DNA of 64,000 bases, from assembly GCA_963843755.1 (NCBI GenBank), contig CAWJLS010000008.1:248001-312000 (forward strand). Reading direction: 5' to 3'. The DNA comes from CAWJLS01 sp963843755. Lineage in GTDB: Bacteria > Acidobacteriota > Thermoanaerobaculia > Multivoradales > DATKCC01. The first letter of the stretch is position 1; each line of letters opens with the position of its first letter. The notes below the pieces were generated by a model. The model worked only from the letters and a program-made list of their open reading frames with translations. It had not been told where the DNA came from and did no database searches. Of this stretch, positions 23,015 to 31,744 are shown piece by piece. A program made the position numbers and the translations under genes.

Positions 23015-23685
23015 GCTACCGACCCGTCGCGCTCGACTTCGAGCGTGTTGCCCCCGAGGAGACCCTGGAGCGCGCCCGGAGCTTCTACCAGGAGATGGAC
23101 CGCCGCAGGAGCGTGCGCGAGTTCGCTCCGGACCCGGTGCCGCGGGAGGCGATCGAGCTCGCCATCCGCACCGCCTCGACCGCGCCGTCGGGCGCCCACC
23201 GCCAGCCGTGGCGGTTCGTGGCGATCGACGACCCGGAGACCAAGCGGGCGATCCGCGTCGCCGCCGAGCAGGAGGAGTACATCAGCTACGAGGAGGGGCG
23301 GATGCCGCCCGAGTGGCTGGAGGCGCTGGCGCCGCTCGGTACGGACTGGCACAAGCCGTTCCTGGAGACGGTACCGTGGATCGTGGTGGTGTTCGCGGAG
23401 CTCTACGGGGTCGAGGCGGACGGGGCGAAGCGGAAGAACTACTACGTCAAGGAGAGCGTGGGGATCGCCTGCGGGCTGTTCATCGCGGCGCTCCACCGGA
23501 TGGGGCTGGCGACCCTGACCCACACGCCGAGCCCGATGCGCTTCCTGAGCCAGATCCTGGGGCGGCCGGAGAACGAGAAGCCGTTCATCCTGTTCCCCAT
23601 CGGCTACCCGGCCGCAGGGTGCGAGGTGCCCGACCTCCAGCGCAAGCCGCTCGAGGACGTGGCGATCTGGAACCCCGAGCGATAG
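23011..23685 (+). CDS. Nitroreductase family flavoprotein (iodotyrosine-deiodinase-like)
   Basis: 224 residues from a GTG at 23011 overlapping the previous stop. It has the FMN-binding nitroreductase signatures RRRSVREFAPDPVP, ASTAPSGAHRQPWRFVAI and, later, SVGIACGLFIAALHRMGLATL and FPIGYPA. The insert EEYISYEEGRMPPEWLEALAPLGTDW matches the lid of the iodotyrosine-deiodinase/BluB-like branch, which acts on halogenated or aromatic compounds. The true substrate is unknown. It is co-transcribed with the DsbA-like gene, but no functional link is obvious. Confidence 0.88.
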   Translation: MSYRPVALDFERVAPEETLERARSFYQEMDRRRSVREFAPDPVPREAIELAIRTASTAPSGAHRQPWRFVAIDDPETKRAIRVAAEQEEYISYEEGRMPPEWLEALAPLGTDWHKPFLETVPWIVVVFAELYGVEADGAKRKNYYVKESVGIACGLFIAALHRMGLATLTHTPSPMRFLSQILGRPENEKPFILFPIGYPAAGCEVPDLQRKPLEDVAIWNPER

Positions 23686-23794
23686 CTCCCGGCGACCGGT
23701 CGCCCCGGACAGGCCAGAGGCGTCCCGAACGATCTGGGCGGGCCGCGCCCCCTCGAGCCCGGGCCCCGGAAGAGCACCGTCGTGATCGGCGCTC

Positions 23795-23823
23795 TTGACG
23801 GCATCTTCTATTTATTTCACAAT
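23795..23823 (+). promoter_or_regulatory. Predicted promoter before the amidohydrolase gene
   Basis: TTGACG (23795-23800), 17 bp, CACAAT (23818-23823), inside a locally AT-rich stretch. This predicts a leader of about 115 bases that includes three copies of a GTCGCACTSGATG repeat (23850-23898). Confidence 0.4.
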
Positions 23824-23848
23824 CAACGAATCGTGAAGCATTCTCGAA

Positions 23849-23898
23849 TGTCGCACTGGATGTCGCACTGGATGACGAACCTGGTGTCGCACTCGATG
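23849..23898 (+). repeat. Short tandem repeat in the amidohydrolase leader
   Basis: TGTCGCACTGGA occurs twice head to tail (23849-23872), and a third diverged copy, TGTCGCACTCGATG, follows after 11 bases. It sits between the predicted promoter and the ribosome site, so it could be an mRNA feature; no known riboswitch fits. Confidence 0.6.
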
Positions 23899-23946
23899 GC
23901 TCAGTAGGGGCCGAGGCTCACGGGCTCGGTCCCCGGGGAGGAGGTC

Positions 23947-25527
23947 ATGGCGCTCATCGTCTCCGGCCGGATCGCCCCACTCGATCCACGCGACCCGACC
24001 GCCTCGTTCACCGGCAAGCTGTTCCTCACGGACGACGGCCGGGTCGCCGCGGTCCGCGCCCAGGGAGAGGCGGCACCGAGCGGCTTCTCGTCCGCCCCGG
24101 AGGTCGACGTCGGATCGGCGTTCGTCTACCCGGGACTGATCGACCTCCACTCCCACATCGGCTACAACTCGCTCCCCCTGTGGCGGGAGGAGACCCAGGA
24201 GACTCCGTACCTCCACCACGACCGGTGGCCCGACGAGCCGTCCTACAAGCCGCGCATCACCTGGCCCGCCTATCTGCTCGCCTCCGGCGCGCCGGAGGCC
24301 CTCCTGGTCTACGTCCAGACCCGGGCGCTGGCCGGGGGCTCCACCGCCATCCAAGGGTGGCCGAGCCGCAACCGCAACCCGGTGAACCTGCTGGTGCGGT
24401 CGGTCGACGACGAGGACCTGGGGACCGGGAACCGGAACCTCATCCGGACCTCCGCCCTGACCCTCGACACGGACGGTCTCCGGGAGCGTGCGGACCTGCT
24501 CGAGCGCGGCGTCAGCGGCTTCCTCTACCACTGTGCGGAAGGTCAGCGGGGCAGCCTGGTGGCTCGGGAGCTCGAGGACGTCGCCGACACCAATTGTCTG
24601 CGCGAGAAGCTGATCGCGATCCACCTCAACGCGGTCGACGGCAGCGCCTTCCACCGTTGGGGAGAGCGGGCGCGGCTGGCGGGCGACGCGGGACCGGGCA
24701 GCCTGGTGTGGTCGCCGTTCTCCAACCTGTGGCTCTACGGGCTGCAGACCGCCGACGTCGCCGCGGCCCGGCGGGAGGGGGTGACGGTCTGCCTGGGCAG
24801 CGACTGGGGGCCGTCCGGTTCCAAGAACCTCCTCGGCGAGATCAAGGTGGCGCGGCTGTGGTCGGAGCACGAGGGGCTCGGGCTGACCGCCTTCGACCTG
24901 GCGCAGATGGTCACCGCCAACCCCGGCGACACCCTCGCCCGCTGCTGGCCCGCCCAGGCGGGGCGGCTGGTGCCGGGCGCCCTCGGCGACGTCGCCGTGA
25001 TCGCCGACGCGCGGGACGCCGATCCGTGGGAGAACCTGGTGCTCGCCCGGGAGGAGGACGTGCTGCTGGTGATCGTCGGCGGCCAGGCGCGCCTCGGCAC
25101 CAAGCACCTGATGGACGGCGCCGGGGTGACCGCGAGCACCTCCGTCCACCTGGGGGGCGGGCACCGCCGCCGGATCGCCCTGGTCGATCCGGATGACCCC
25201 ACGCGGCGGTGGTTCTGGTCCCGGGTCCTCGACCGCTTCGACCAGGTCCGAAAGGACCCGGCGGGCGCCATGGCCAACGGCCTGAGCGCGCTCCGCGCCC
25301 TGGCGGACATGGAGACCGCCGCGATGTCGTCGGCGAAGGCCCCGTTGATCCTGGAGCTCGACATGCCCGGACCCGGCGGCGTGCAGGCCGGCCCCCCTCC
25401 CGACCCGTCCTCGGTGGTGATCCCCGACCCGCCGTCGCTGCGCCACGACCTGCCGTGGCGCGCGGAGGTGAAGCGCAACCCGTTCCCCGAGAGGGTGCTC
25501 GACGATCTGGACCGCTTCTACGCCTGA
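23947..25527 (+). CDS. Amidohydrolase superfamily metal-dependent hydrolase
   Basis: 526 residues. The ATG follows GGGGAGGAGGTC. The N-terminal beta-sandwich (LIVSGRIAPLD) leads to the barrel motif FVYPGLIDLHSHIGYN, whose His-x-His binds metal, then LYHCAEGQ, LIAIHLNAV and VCLGSDWGPSG with the catalytic Asp. The order fits the cytosine-deaminase/AtzF-like amidohydrolases that cleave C-N bonds in small molecules. The C-terminal 130 residues, after the second beta-sandwich part (GDVAVIADARDADPWENLVLA), are an unusual extension rich in Arg, Asp and Pro. An S41-peptidase-like gene follows after 43 bp. The substrate is unknown. Confidence 0.85.
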   Translation: MALIVSGRIAPLDPRDPTASFTGKLFLTDDGRVAAVRAQGEAAPSGFSSAPEVDVGSAFVYPGLIDLHSHIGYNSLPLWREETQETPYLHHDRWPDEPSYKPRITWPAYLLASGAPEALLVYVQTRALAGGSTAIQGWPSRNRNPVNLLVRSVDDEDLGTGNRNLIRTSALTLDTDGLRERADLLERGVSGFLYHCAEGQRGSLVARELEDVADTNCLREKLIAIHLNAVDGSAFHRWGERARLAGDAGPGSLVWSPFSNLWLYGLQTADVAAARREGVTVCLGSDWGPSGSKNLLGEIKVARLWSEHEGLGLTAFDLAQMVTANPGDTLARCWPAQAGRLVPGALGDVAVIADARDADPWENLVLAREEDVLLVIVGGQARLGTKHLMDGAGVTASTSVHLGGGHRRRIALVDPDDPTRRWFWSRVLDRFDQVRKDPAGAMANGLSALRALADMETAAMSSAKAPLILELDMPGPGGVQAGPPPDPSSVVIPDPPSLRHDLPWRAEVKRNPFPERVLDDLDRFYA

Positions 25528-25570
25528 CGCCGAAGCGAGGAGAGCCGAAGAGGACAGCCGAGGAGGCCAG

Positions 25571-27529
25571 GTGTCCGAGCCGTCATCCATGAGAGAGGCC
25601 AGCACGCGGGACGCCATCCGTTCCGCCCAGCGGGGCGAGAGCCTGGCGGCGTTCTACGCCCGGGAGCTGGCGGCGGCCGAGAGGTCCGTGAAGAGCGGCG
25701 ACCGGGAGCGGGTGGTGGACACCTTCCTCTCCCTGATGGAGGGGCTCTACGTCCACCTGCCGCTCAAGCGCGCCATGTACGGCAAGGATCCGATCCAGCA
25801 GCTCCGGCTGCTGCGGCAGCGGGCCCCGACCCTGTCCCAGCGGGCGTTCCACGCCGGGCTGGCGCGGATCCTGACCGAGCTGCGGGACGCCCACACCCGC
25901 TACCTGGGGCCGACCGAGTGGCGGCGGAAGGTCGCCCTGCTGCCGTTCATGGTCGAGCCGTTCGGTCCCACCGAGGGGCCCCGGTTCCTGGTCTCCAACG
26001 TGGCGGAGGGCGACCCGGTGTTCGAAGGATCGGGGTTCGGCCAGGGCGTCGAGGTGCTCTGGTGGAACGGGGTTCCCATCCAGCGCGCCGTCGAGCGCTA
26101 CGCGGATTGGGAGACCGGCGGCAGGCCGGACGCGCGCCTGGCCCGGGCCTGCGAGTCCCTCACCTTCCGGCCCCTCGGCTACGGCCTGCCGCCGGACGAG
26201 CACTGGGTCCACGTCGGCTACCGGGCGCCGGCGCCGGGCGGCAGCGAGCAGGGCGAGCAGAACGAGCAGGAGATGCGGATCGACTGGCGGGTGGTCGACA
26301 TCGCCCGCGCGAAGGAGCGGGAGGAGGCAGCCGCTCCGGGCGCTGCGCACCGCGCCCTGGCGGTCGATCCCGCGGCGGAGTCGACGCGGCGGGCCAAGAA
26401 GCTGCTCTTCGCCCCCGAGGCCTGGTACGAGCACGAGCACGGCGCGCCGTCCGCCGTCGCCGGGAAGGACGCCCCGTCGACCGGCCACTGGACCACGGGC
26501 CGGTTCCAGGACAACGTCGCCGCCAAACAGGTCGAGACCGCCTCCGGCACCTTCGGCTACCTCCGCCTGTGGAGCTTCGATCTGATCGACGACGACGGCT
26601 TCCTGGCGGAGGTCCAGAGCCTGCTGAAGCTCCTGCCGCGGCGCGGCCTGATCGTCGACGCGCGGGCCAATCCCGGCGGTCTCATCTGGGCCGCCGAGCG
26701 GCTGCTGCAGCTCTTCACTCCGCGGGAGATCGCCCCCACGCGGTTCTCCTTCCTGGCCACCGACCTCACCCGGGAGATGGCGGACGCGCCCCAGAATGCG
26801 ACCTCGCTCGGCGCCTGGCGCCGCAGTCTGCGGGAGGCGGTCGAGAACGGCGAGCCGTACTCCCGGGAGGTGCCGCTGACCCCGCCTTCCCTGTGCAACA
26901 ACCTGGGCCAGTGCTACGGCGGTCCGGTGGTGTGCGTGGTCGACGCCAACACCTATTCGGCCGGCGACCTGTTCGCCGCGGGGTTCGTCGACAACCAGAT
27001 CGGCCAGTTGATCTCCGTCGGCCGGGCCACCGGGGCGGGGGGCGCCAACGTCTGGACGCCGGTCGACGTGCAGCGGGCCCTGGCGGGCACCCATCACGCC
27101 CTCGGGAGCCTCCCCGGGGGGATCGGGTTCAGCCTCGCGGTCCGGCGGGCCGTGCGCAGCGGCGACGCCGCGGGGGCCTTGATCGAGGACGTCGGGGTCC
27201 CCGGCCAGATCCACTACGACCTGACCCGCGACGACCTGACCTTCGGCAACCGCGATCTGCTGGACCTCTGCGGCGCCCTGCTCGCCTCCGAGCCGTTGAC
27301 CGACCTGGCGGTCGAGCGGGTCGGTGAAGCCGGCCTCGAGGTCGCGCCCTCGGGCCTCGACCGGATCGACGTCTACGCCGACGGGCGGCCCGCAGGTCCC
27401 TCCCTGGCGGCGGACGAGAAGCCGTTGACGGTGCGGCTGCCGGCGACCTGGAACGAGGCGGCGGTGCTCGGCTACCAGGGCCAGATCCTGCGCCAGCGCC
27501 GCCTGATTCCACGACGGAGCTCTCCATGA
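25571..27529 (+). CDS. S41 family (C-terminal-processing-like) peptidase without signal peptide
   Basis: 652 residues from a GTG four bases after AGGAGG. The helical N-terminus contains LRDAHTRYLGPTEW, the entry motif of tail-specific/tricorn-like S41 peptidases. A PDZ-like region (VSNVAEGDPVFEGSGFGQGVEVLWWNG) follows. The protease core has GYLRLWSFDL, LIVDARANPGG and VVDANTYSAGDLFAAGF with the probable nucleophile Ser463. There is no export signal, so it appears cytosolic, unlike Ctp proteases. It forms a likely operon with the amidohydrolase, so the two may degrade the same amide or peptide substrate; that is inference. The last 70 residues are a non-conserved beta-rich tail. Confidence 0.83.
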   Translation: MSEPSSMREASTRDAIRSAQRGESLAAFYARELAAAERSVKSGDRERVVDTFLSLMEGLYVHLPLKRAMYGKDPIQQLRLLRQRAPTLSQRAFHAGLARILTELRDAHTRYLGPTEWRRKVALLPFMVEPFGPTEGPRFLVSNVAEGDPVFEGSGFGQGVEVLWWNGVPIQRAVERYADWETGGRPDARLARACESLTFRPLGYGLPPDEHWVHVGYRAPAPGGSEQGEQNEQEMRIDWRVVDIARAKEREEAAAPGAAHRALAVDPAAESTRRAKKLLFAPEAWYEHEHGAPSAVAGKDAPSTGHWTTGRFQDNVAAKQVETASGTFGYLRLWSFDLIDDDGFLAEVQSLLKLLPRRGLIVDARANPGGLIWAAERLLQLFTPREIAPTRFSFLATDLTREMADAPQNATSLGAWRRSLREAVENGEPYSREVPLTPPSLCNNLGQCYGGPVVCVVDANTYSAGDLFAAGFVDNQIGQLISVGRATGAGGANVWTPVDVQRALAGTHHALGSLPGGIGFSLAVRRAVRSGDAAGALIEDVGVPGQIHYDLTRDDLTFGNRDLLDLCGALLASEPLTDLAVERVGEAGLEVAPSGLDRIDVYADGRPAGPSLAADEKPLTVRLPATWNEAAVLGYQGQILRQRRLIPRRSSP

Positions 27530-27559
27530 GATCCGACAGACTGCCCCGAGGAGGACCCG

Positions 27560-28504
27560 ATGAGCCATTCCTTCGATGACCTGGTCGACGCGGCGTATCG
27601 TGGCAAGACCGCCCCCGAGATTCTCGCGGCGCCGGCGGATGCCCTCCTCGGCGTCTCCGCCGGGGATGCCGGCCACCTGAAGGCCGCGTTCGGCATCGAG
27701 ACGGTGGGCGACCTGGCGGACGACCCGTTCTCCGAGCGGGCGCGGACGATCCGGGCGGCCGCCGGCACGCCGGCCTTCGACCCCGGCCCGCCGCCGGGCT
27801 GGGAGGCGTTCTTCGCCCAGGCGCCGCTCGACCACTACCTGAATCACCCGTCGGGCCGCTTCCGCCTGGACTTCGGGCCGGTCTACTACCGCGGCCGCCT
27901 CGACGGGACGGCCCGGGTGATCGTCGTCGGGCAGGACCCGTCTACCAACGAGATCCTCGCCCACCGCATCTTCGTCGGCAGCTCGGGGCAGCGGGTGCAG
28001 GGGTTTCTCGCCAGGCTCGGCGTCGTCCGCTCCTACACGATGCTCAACACCTTCCTGTTCAGCGTCTTCGGCCAGGTCGACGCGGAGCTGCGGGCGATCT
28101 CGCTGGAGGAGCCGGTCCTGTCCTACCGCAACGCCTTCCTCGACCGGCTGAAGGCGGGGAACCCGATCGAGGCGGTGATCTCCTTCGGGGCGGGCGCCCG
28201 GCACGCGGTCGAGCACTGGCCCGGGCTCGGCGACCTGCCGTTCTTCCACCTCACCCATCCGGCGGCGGACGACGACTTCGTCGTCGCGTCGTGGAACGAG
28301 GCGCTCGGGGAGGTACCGGACGCGGTCCGGCCGGACGACGGCGGCCTGCCGGACGCGACGCCCTACGCCGCTCCCCTGGGCGACGGGACGCTGACGCCCA
28401 TCCCGCGGTTCGACCTGCCCTTCGGCGTCCCCGACTTCCAGCGCTCCGGCGGCGGCCACAGCACCCGCGACGGCAACGACACGATCGTCTGGACGGCGGG
28501 CTGA
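27560..28504 (+). CDS. Uracil-DNA glycosylase superfamily protein with N-terminal helical extension
   Basis: 314 residues. The ATG follows GAGGAGG. The core from about residue 105 has VIVVGQDPSTNEILAHRIFVG, related to the GQDP water-activating loop of uracil-DNA glycosylases, then LNTFLFSVFG and, near 220, FFHLTHPAADDD in the position of the minor-groove-reading His motif. The first 70 residues look like a helix-hairpin-helix (LLGVSAGDAGHLKAAFGIETVGDLADD), a DNA-binding or scaffold element. The length and the Ser-Thr-Asn after GQDP differ from families 1-5. It may be a DNA-repair enzyme or a divergent member with another base as target. Confidence 0.72.
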   Translation: MSHSFDDLVDAAYRGKTAPEILAAPADALLGVSAGDAGHLKAAFGIETVGDLADDPFSERARTIRAAAGTPAFDPGPPPGWEAFFAQAPLDHYLNHPSGRFRLDFGPVYYRGRLDGTARVIVVGQDPSTNEILAHRIFVGSSGQRVQGFLARLGVVRSYTMLNTFLFSVFGQVDAELRAISLEEPVLSYRNAFLDRLKAGNPIEAVISFGAGARHAVEHWPGLGDLPFFHLTHPAADDDFVVASWNEALGEVPDAVRPDDGGLPDATPYAAPLGDGTLTPIPRFDLPFGVPDFQRSGGGHSTRDGNDTIVWTAG

Positions 28505-28543
28505 GCCCGCCGCCACGACGCCGTCCTGCCGTGTCTCTGTCGA

Positions 28544-28753
28544 CTAGTAGTAGTCCGCGCAGGAGAGGAAGTAGCCGCAGACCGGGTCGGGGCAGTAGAG
28601 CTTGCACTTGCGCTCGGCGAGCTCCTTGCCGCAGATGGGGCAGGTGCGCATGAGCCGGTCGGGGTCCGGCTCCGCGGTCCGGGCACGCTCGGCGGGAGCG
28701 GTGCGCTCGGTGCGGGCGAAGGGCTGGGGCGGTTCGGGGGCGCGCTCGGGCAT
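28544..28753 (-). CDS. Small zinc-ribbon protein
   Basis: 69 residues. The conserved part is the last 35 residues: RTCPICGKELAERKCKLYC followed by PDPVCGYFLSCADYY, with paired cysteines for one zinc. Similar tiny proteins with a CGYFLSCADYY-like end occur in Acidobacteria and relatives (from memory), usually without known function. An internal Met at residue 35 could be the true start. The longer start is favoured here because TAGGCT on the same strand lies nine bases upstream without a ribosome site, as in other leaderless genes of this window. Confidence 0.65.
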   Translation of the reverse strand: MPERAPEPPQPFARTERTAPAERARTAEPDPDRLMRTCPICGKELAERKCKLYCPDPVCGYFLSCADYY

Positions 28754-28762
28754 GGCACGGTG

Positions 28763-28768
28763 AGCCTA
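28763..28768 (-). promoter_or_regulatory. -10-like TAGGCT before the zinc-ribbon gene
   Basis: On the minus strand TAGGCT stands nine bases before the ATG at 28753 with no ribosome site between. The same CGATAGGCT string occurs upstream of egtB (about 7950). Confidence 0.35.
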
Positions 28769-28804
28769 TCGGATGTTCCTCCCGGACCGGAACGGCCCGT
28801 CCGC

Positions 28805-28810
28805 TATACT
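28805..28810 (+). promoter_or_regulatory. -10 element TATACT before trmB
   Basis: CGCTATACT lies 70 bp before the GTG at 28880. It argues against a more upstream start for trmB, because that would precede transcription. No good -35 is present. Confidence 0.4.
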
Positions 28811-28879
28811 GTCCGGCCCGGTCTCGGGGCGCTCCGCAGCGGGGCGCCCGCCCATCGCTCAACCCTTCTCGAGGACTGC

Positions 28880-29587
28880 GTGACCCGACCTCTGCTGTTC
28901 GCCGCCGGCGGCTCGCGTGACGAGTGGACCCTGGCCGAGGCCGGGGCGCCGCTGGAGCTGGACCGTTTGGTGCCGCCGGAGGGCGCTCCGTGGGAGCTGG
29001 AGATCGGGTTCGGCAAGGGGCGCTACCTGCTGCGCCGGGCCGAGGAGTACCCGGAGCGGCGCTTTCTCGGCATCGAGATGGCGGCGGAGTACTTCGGCAT
29101 CCTGGTCCGGCGGGCGCGCCGCCGCAAGCTGGGCAACGTGCTGGCACTCCGGGGCGAGGCGCTCTATGCGCTCTCGGCGGTGCTCCCCCGAGGGTTCGCC
29201 GAGGTGGTGCACGTCTACCACCCGGACCCGTGGCCGAAGGCGCGGCACCACAAGCGGCGGCTGTTCGATCCGGCGACGGTCGACCTCGTGCTCGGCGCGC
29301 TCAGGCCGGGCGGCACGCTCTACTTCGCGACCGATCACCTGGAGTACGGCGAGGTGGTCGTGGATCTCCTGGAGCGCCACCCGGCGGTGACGGTGGAGCG
29401 GCTGGACGGGCCGTGGCCCGACGGGCCGCGGACCAACTACGAGGCCAAGTACATCGAGGAGGGGCGTCCGATCCTCCGGCTGGTGGTCAAGGCGCAGCCG
29501 GCCGAGACGACCCTCCACCCGGACGGCTGCGCGGGGATCGTCTCCGCGGTCCGGGGCGCGGAACCTCTGGAAGGGAGCTCGCGATGA
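28880..29587 (+). CDS. trmB: tRNA (guanine-N7-)-methyltransferase
   Basis: 235 residues from the GTG at 28880, preceded by CGAGG. The SAM-binding loop is LEIGFGKGRYLLRRA, followed by FLGIEMAAEYF. The family signature HVYHPDPWPKARHHKRRLF is the TrmB catalytic/tRNA loop, and RTNYEAKYIEEGRPI closes the fold. It makes m7G46 in tRNA. The C-terminal 30 residues are an unconserved tail. Its stop overlaps the next ATG by four bases, so trmB leads a three-gene operon. Confidence 0.94.
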   Translation: MTRPLLFAAGGSRDEWTLAEAGAPLELDRLVPPEGAPWELEIGFGKGRYLLRRAEEYPERRFLGIEMAAEYFGILVRRARRRKLGNVLALRGEALYALSAVLPRGFAEVVHVYHPDPWPKARHHKRRLFDPATVDLVLGALRPGGTLYFATDHLEYGEVVVDLLERHPAVTVERLDGPWPDGPRTNYEAKYIEEGRPILRLVVKAQPAETTLHPDGCAGIVSAVRGAEPLEGSSR

Positions 29588-30003
29588 GCGCATTTCCGGT
29601 AGAGCTCGAGATCCCGGTCCGGTTCCGGGACATCGACGGCATGGGCCACGTCAACAACGCGGTCTTCCACACCTATCTCGAGAGCGCCCGCCTCGCCTAC
29701 TGGAGCCGTCTCGGCGGCGGCGACCACCTGGAGGACGTCTCCTTCATCCTGGCGCGCATGGAGTGCGACTTCCGGGGCCAGATCCCGTTCGGCGGCGCCG
29801 TCAAGGTCCGCATCCGCTGCCCGGGGATCGGCACCAAGAGCTTCGAGCTCGACTACCGGGTCGAGTCGCCCGGCGGCGCGACGCTCTACGCCGAGGCCCG
29901 GTCGGTCCAGGTCTGCTACGACTACGCGCGGGACGAGACGGTGCCGGTCTCCGACGATCTGCGCCGGCGGATCGCGACCCTCGAAGGGTGGCAGGCGGTT
30001 TGA
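29584..30003 (+). CDS. Acyl-CoA thioesterase, YbgC/4-hydroxybenzoyl-CoA hot-dog family
   Basis: 139 residues. PVRFRDIDGMGHVNNAVFHTYLESAR contains the catalytic Asp and HVNN motif of YbgC-like thioesterases. The rest (ARMECDFRGQIPFGGAVKVRI) fits a single hot-dog domain that works as a dimer or tetramer. It hydrolyses acyl-CoA, with short or aromatic acyl groups most common in the family. It overlaps trmB by ATGA and the exporter gene by TTGA. Confidence 0.9.
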   Translation: MSAFPVELEIPVRFRDIDGMGHVNNAVFHTYLESARLAYWSRLGGGDHLEDVSFILARMECDFRGQIPFGGAVKVRIRCPGIGTKSFELDYRVESPGGATLYAEARSVQVCYDYARDETVPVSDDLRRRIATLEGWQAV

Positions 30004-31742
30004 GCCACTACCAGTTCCTCCGCCCGTACTTCCGCCGCCACCGCGGCCGGGTGGCGATCGGTGTGCTCTCGATCCTGCTGGCGGTGGCGCTCGGGCTGAT
30101 CACCCCGCTGCTGGTGGGCTGGGCGGTCGACGCCCTGCACACCGATCTGTCGGTCAAGGTGCTGGTGACCTATGCCGCGCTGGTGCTCGGGGTCGCCGTG
30201 GCCCGGGGTGTCTTCACCTTCCTCCAGCGCCTGATCCTGGTCACCGTCAGCCGGGACATCGAGCTCGAGCTGCGCAACGTCTACTTCGGGCACCTGGAGC
30301 GGCTCTCCCTGGGCTTCTACACCGACCGCTACACCGGCGACCTGATGGCCCGGGGGACCAACGACCTCCAGGCCGTGCGCATGATGTGCGGGCCGGCCAT
30401 CATGTACAGCTCCAACACGATCTTCACGGCGATCGGCGCGCTGGTGCTGATGATCCACATCCACCTGCCGCTGACCCTGGTCTCCCTGGCCTCGATGCCC
30501 CTCGTGGCCCTGGGGACCAAGATCTTCGGCGAGCGCATCCACCAGCTCTTCGAGGACGTCCAGGAGAACTTCTCGCAGCTCTCGACCCGGGTGCAGGAGA
30601 ACCTGGCCGGCCTCCGCGTGGTGCGGGCCTACGCCCAGGAGGCGGGCGAGGAGGCGCGCTTCGACCAGGTCAACCTGCGCCACGTGGAGCGCAACCGGCG
30701 ACTGATCCTGTGGGACGCGGCGTTCCGGCCGCTGCTCCAGGTGCTGGTCGGGTTCGGCTTCGTCGCCGTGCTCTGGTACGGCGGTGTGCTGGTGCTGCGC
30801 GGCACGATCACCGTCGGGCAGTTCGTCACCTTCAACCTGTTCCTGAACCAGCTCATCTGGCCGATGATCGCCATCGGCTGGGTGATCAACCTGATCCAGC
30901 GCGGCTCGGCGTCGCTCGGGCGCATCCGCTCGATCCTGGACACAGAGCCGGACATCGCCGACCCGGCGACGCCGGAAGAGGTCGAGGCGATCCGCGGCGA
31001 CGTGGCGGTGCGGAACCTGACCTTCGCGTATAGCGAGGGGACCGAGCGCATCCTCGAAGACGTCCGGTTCGACGCTCCGGCCGGCTCGACGGTGGCGCTG
31101 GTGGGGCGGACCGGGTCGGGCAAGTCGACCCTGCTGTCGTTCCTCCCGCGGCTGGTCGATCCGCCGCCGGAGACGGTGTTCGTCGACGGGATCGCGGTCG
31201 AGCGGCTGCCGCTCGGGGTGCTGCGCGGGGCGATCGGCATGGTGCCCCAGGAGAGCTTCCTGTTCTCGACGACGGTGCGCGAGAACATCGCCCTCGGCCG
31301 GCCGGAGGCGACCCGGGAAGAGATCGAGCGGGCGGCGGCGATGGCCGGGCTGGGGTCCGACCTCGAGGGCTTCCCGAAGGGGTTGGAGACGCTGGTCGGC
31401 GAGCGGGGGATCACGCTGTCGGGCGGGCAGAAGCAGCGGGTGGCCCTGGCCCGGGCCCTGCTCCGGGAGCCGCGGATCCTGATCCTGGACGACAGCCTGT
31501 CGGCGGTCGACACGAGCACCGAGGAGGAGATCCTCCGCAACCTGGCGACGGTGTTCGTCGGGCGGACGGTGTTCCTCGTCTCCCACCGGATCTCGACCGT
31601 GCGCCGGGCGGACCTGATCCTGGTGCTCGACGGGGGCGAGGTGGTGGAGCGGGGGAGCCACGAGGAGCTGCTGGTGGGCGGTGGGCTGTACGCGGAGCTG
31701 GCGGAGCGGCAGCGCCTGGAGGAGGAGCTGGAGGCGGTGTAG
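30000..31742 (+). CDS. ABC exporter (fused permease and ATPase half-transporter)
   Basis: 580 residues from a TTG that overlaps the thioesterase stop. Six membrane helices span about residues 20-300, and FTYDRYTGDLMARGTNDL-like sequence marks the first coupling region. The ATPase part has GRTGSGKST (Walker A), LSGGQKQR (signature), ILILDDSLSAVD (Walker B) and SHRIST (H-loop). It belongs to the MsbA/MdlB-like multidrug and lipid exporters and works as a dimer. The substrate is not predictable; the thioesterase neighbour hints at acyl compounds. A fold-back repeat begins at its stop codon. Confidence 0.92.
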   Translation: MSHYQFLRPYFRRHRGRVAIGVLSILLAVALGLITPLLVGWAVDALHTDLSVKVLVTYAALVLGVAVARGVFTFLQRLILVTVSRDIELELRNVYFGHLERLSLGFYTDRYTGDLMARGTNDLQAVRMMCGPAIMYSSNTIFTAIGALVLMIHIHLPLTLVSLASMPLVALGTKIFGERIHQLFEDVQENFSQLSTRVQENLAGLRVVRAYAQEAGEEARFDQVNLRHVERNRRLILWDAAFRPLLQVLVGFGFVAVLWYGGVLVLRGTITVGQFVTFNLFLNQLIWPMIAIGWVINLIQRGSASLGRIRSILDTEPDIADPATPEEVEAIRGDVAVRNLTFAYSEGTERILEDVRFDAPAGSTVALVGRTGSGKSTLLSFLPRLVDPPPETVFVDGIAVERLPLGVLRGAIGMVPQESFLFSTTVRENIALGRPEATREEIERAAAMAGLGSDLEGFPKGLETLVGERGITLSGGQKQRVALARALLREPRILILDDSLSAVDTSTEEEILRNLATVFVGRTVFLVSHRISTVRRADLILVLDGGEVVERGSHEELLVGGGLYAELAERQRLEEELEAV

Positions 31743-31744
31743 GG

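Noticed and set aside
23849..23898. CRISPR-like repeats before the amidohydrolase gene
   Set aside because: The units are only about 12 bp, almost without spacers, and no cas gene is present.
28760..28879. Longer N-terminus for TrmB beginning at a GTG at 28760
   Set aside because: It would start upstream of the TATACT promoter element and lengthen the protein with non-conserved residues; the GTG at 28880 has a ribosome site and fits the family.
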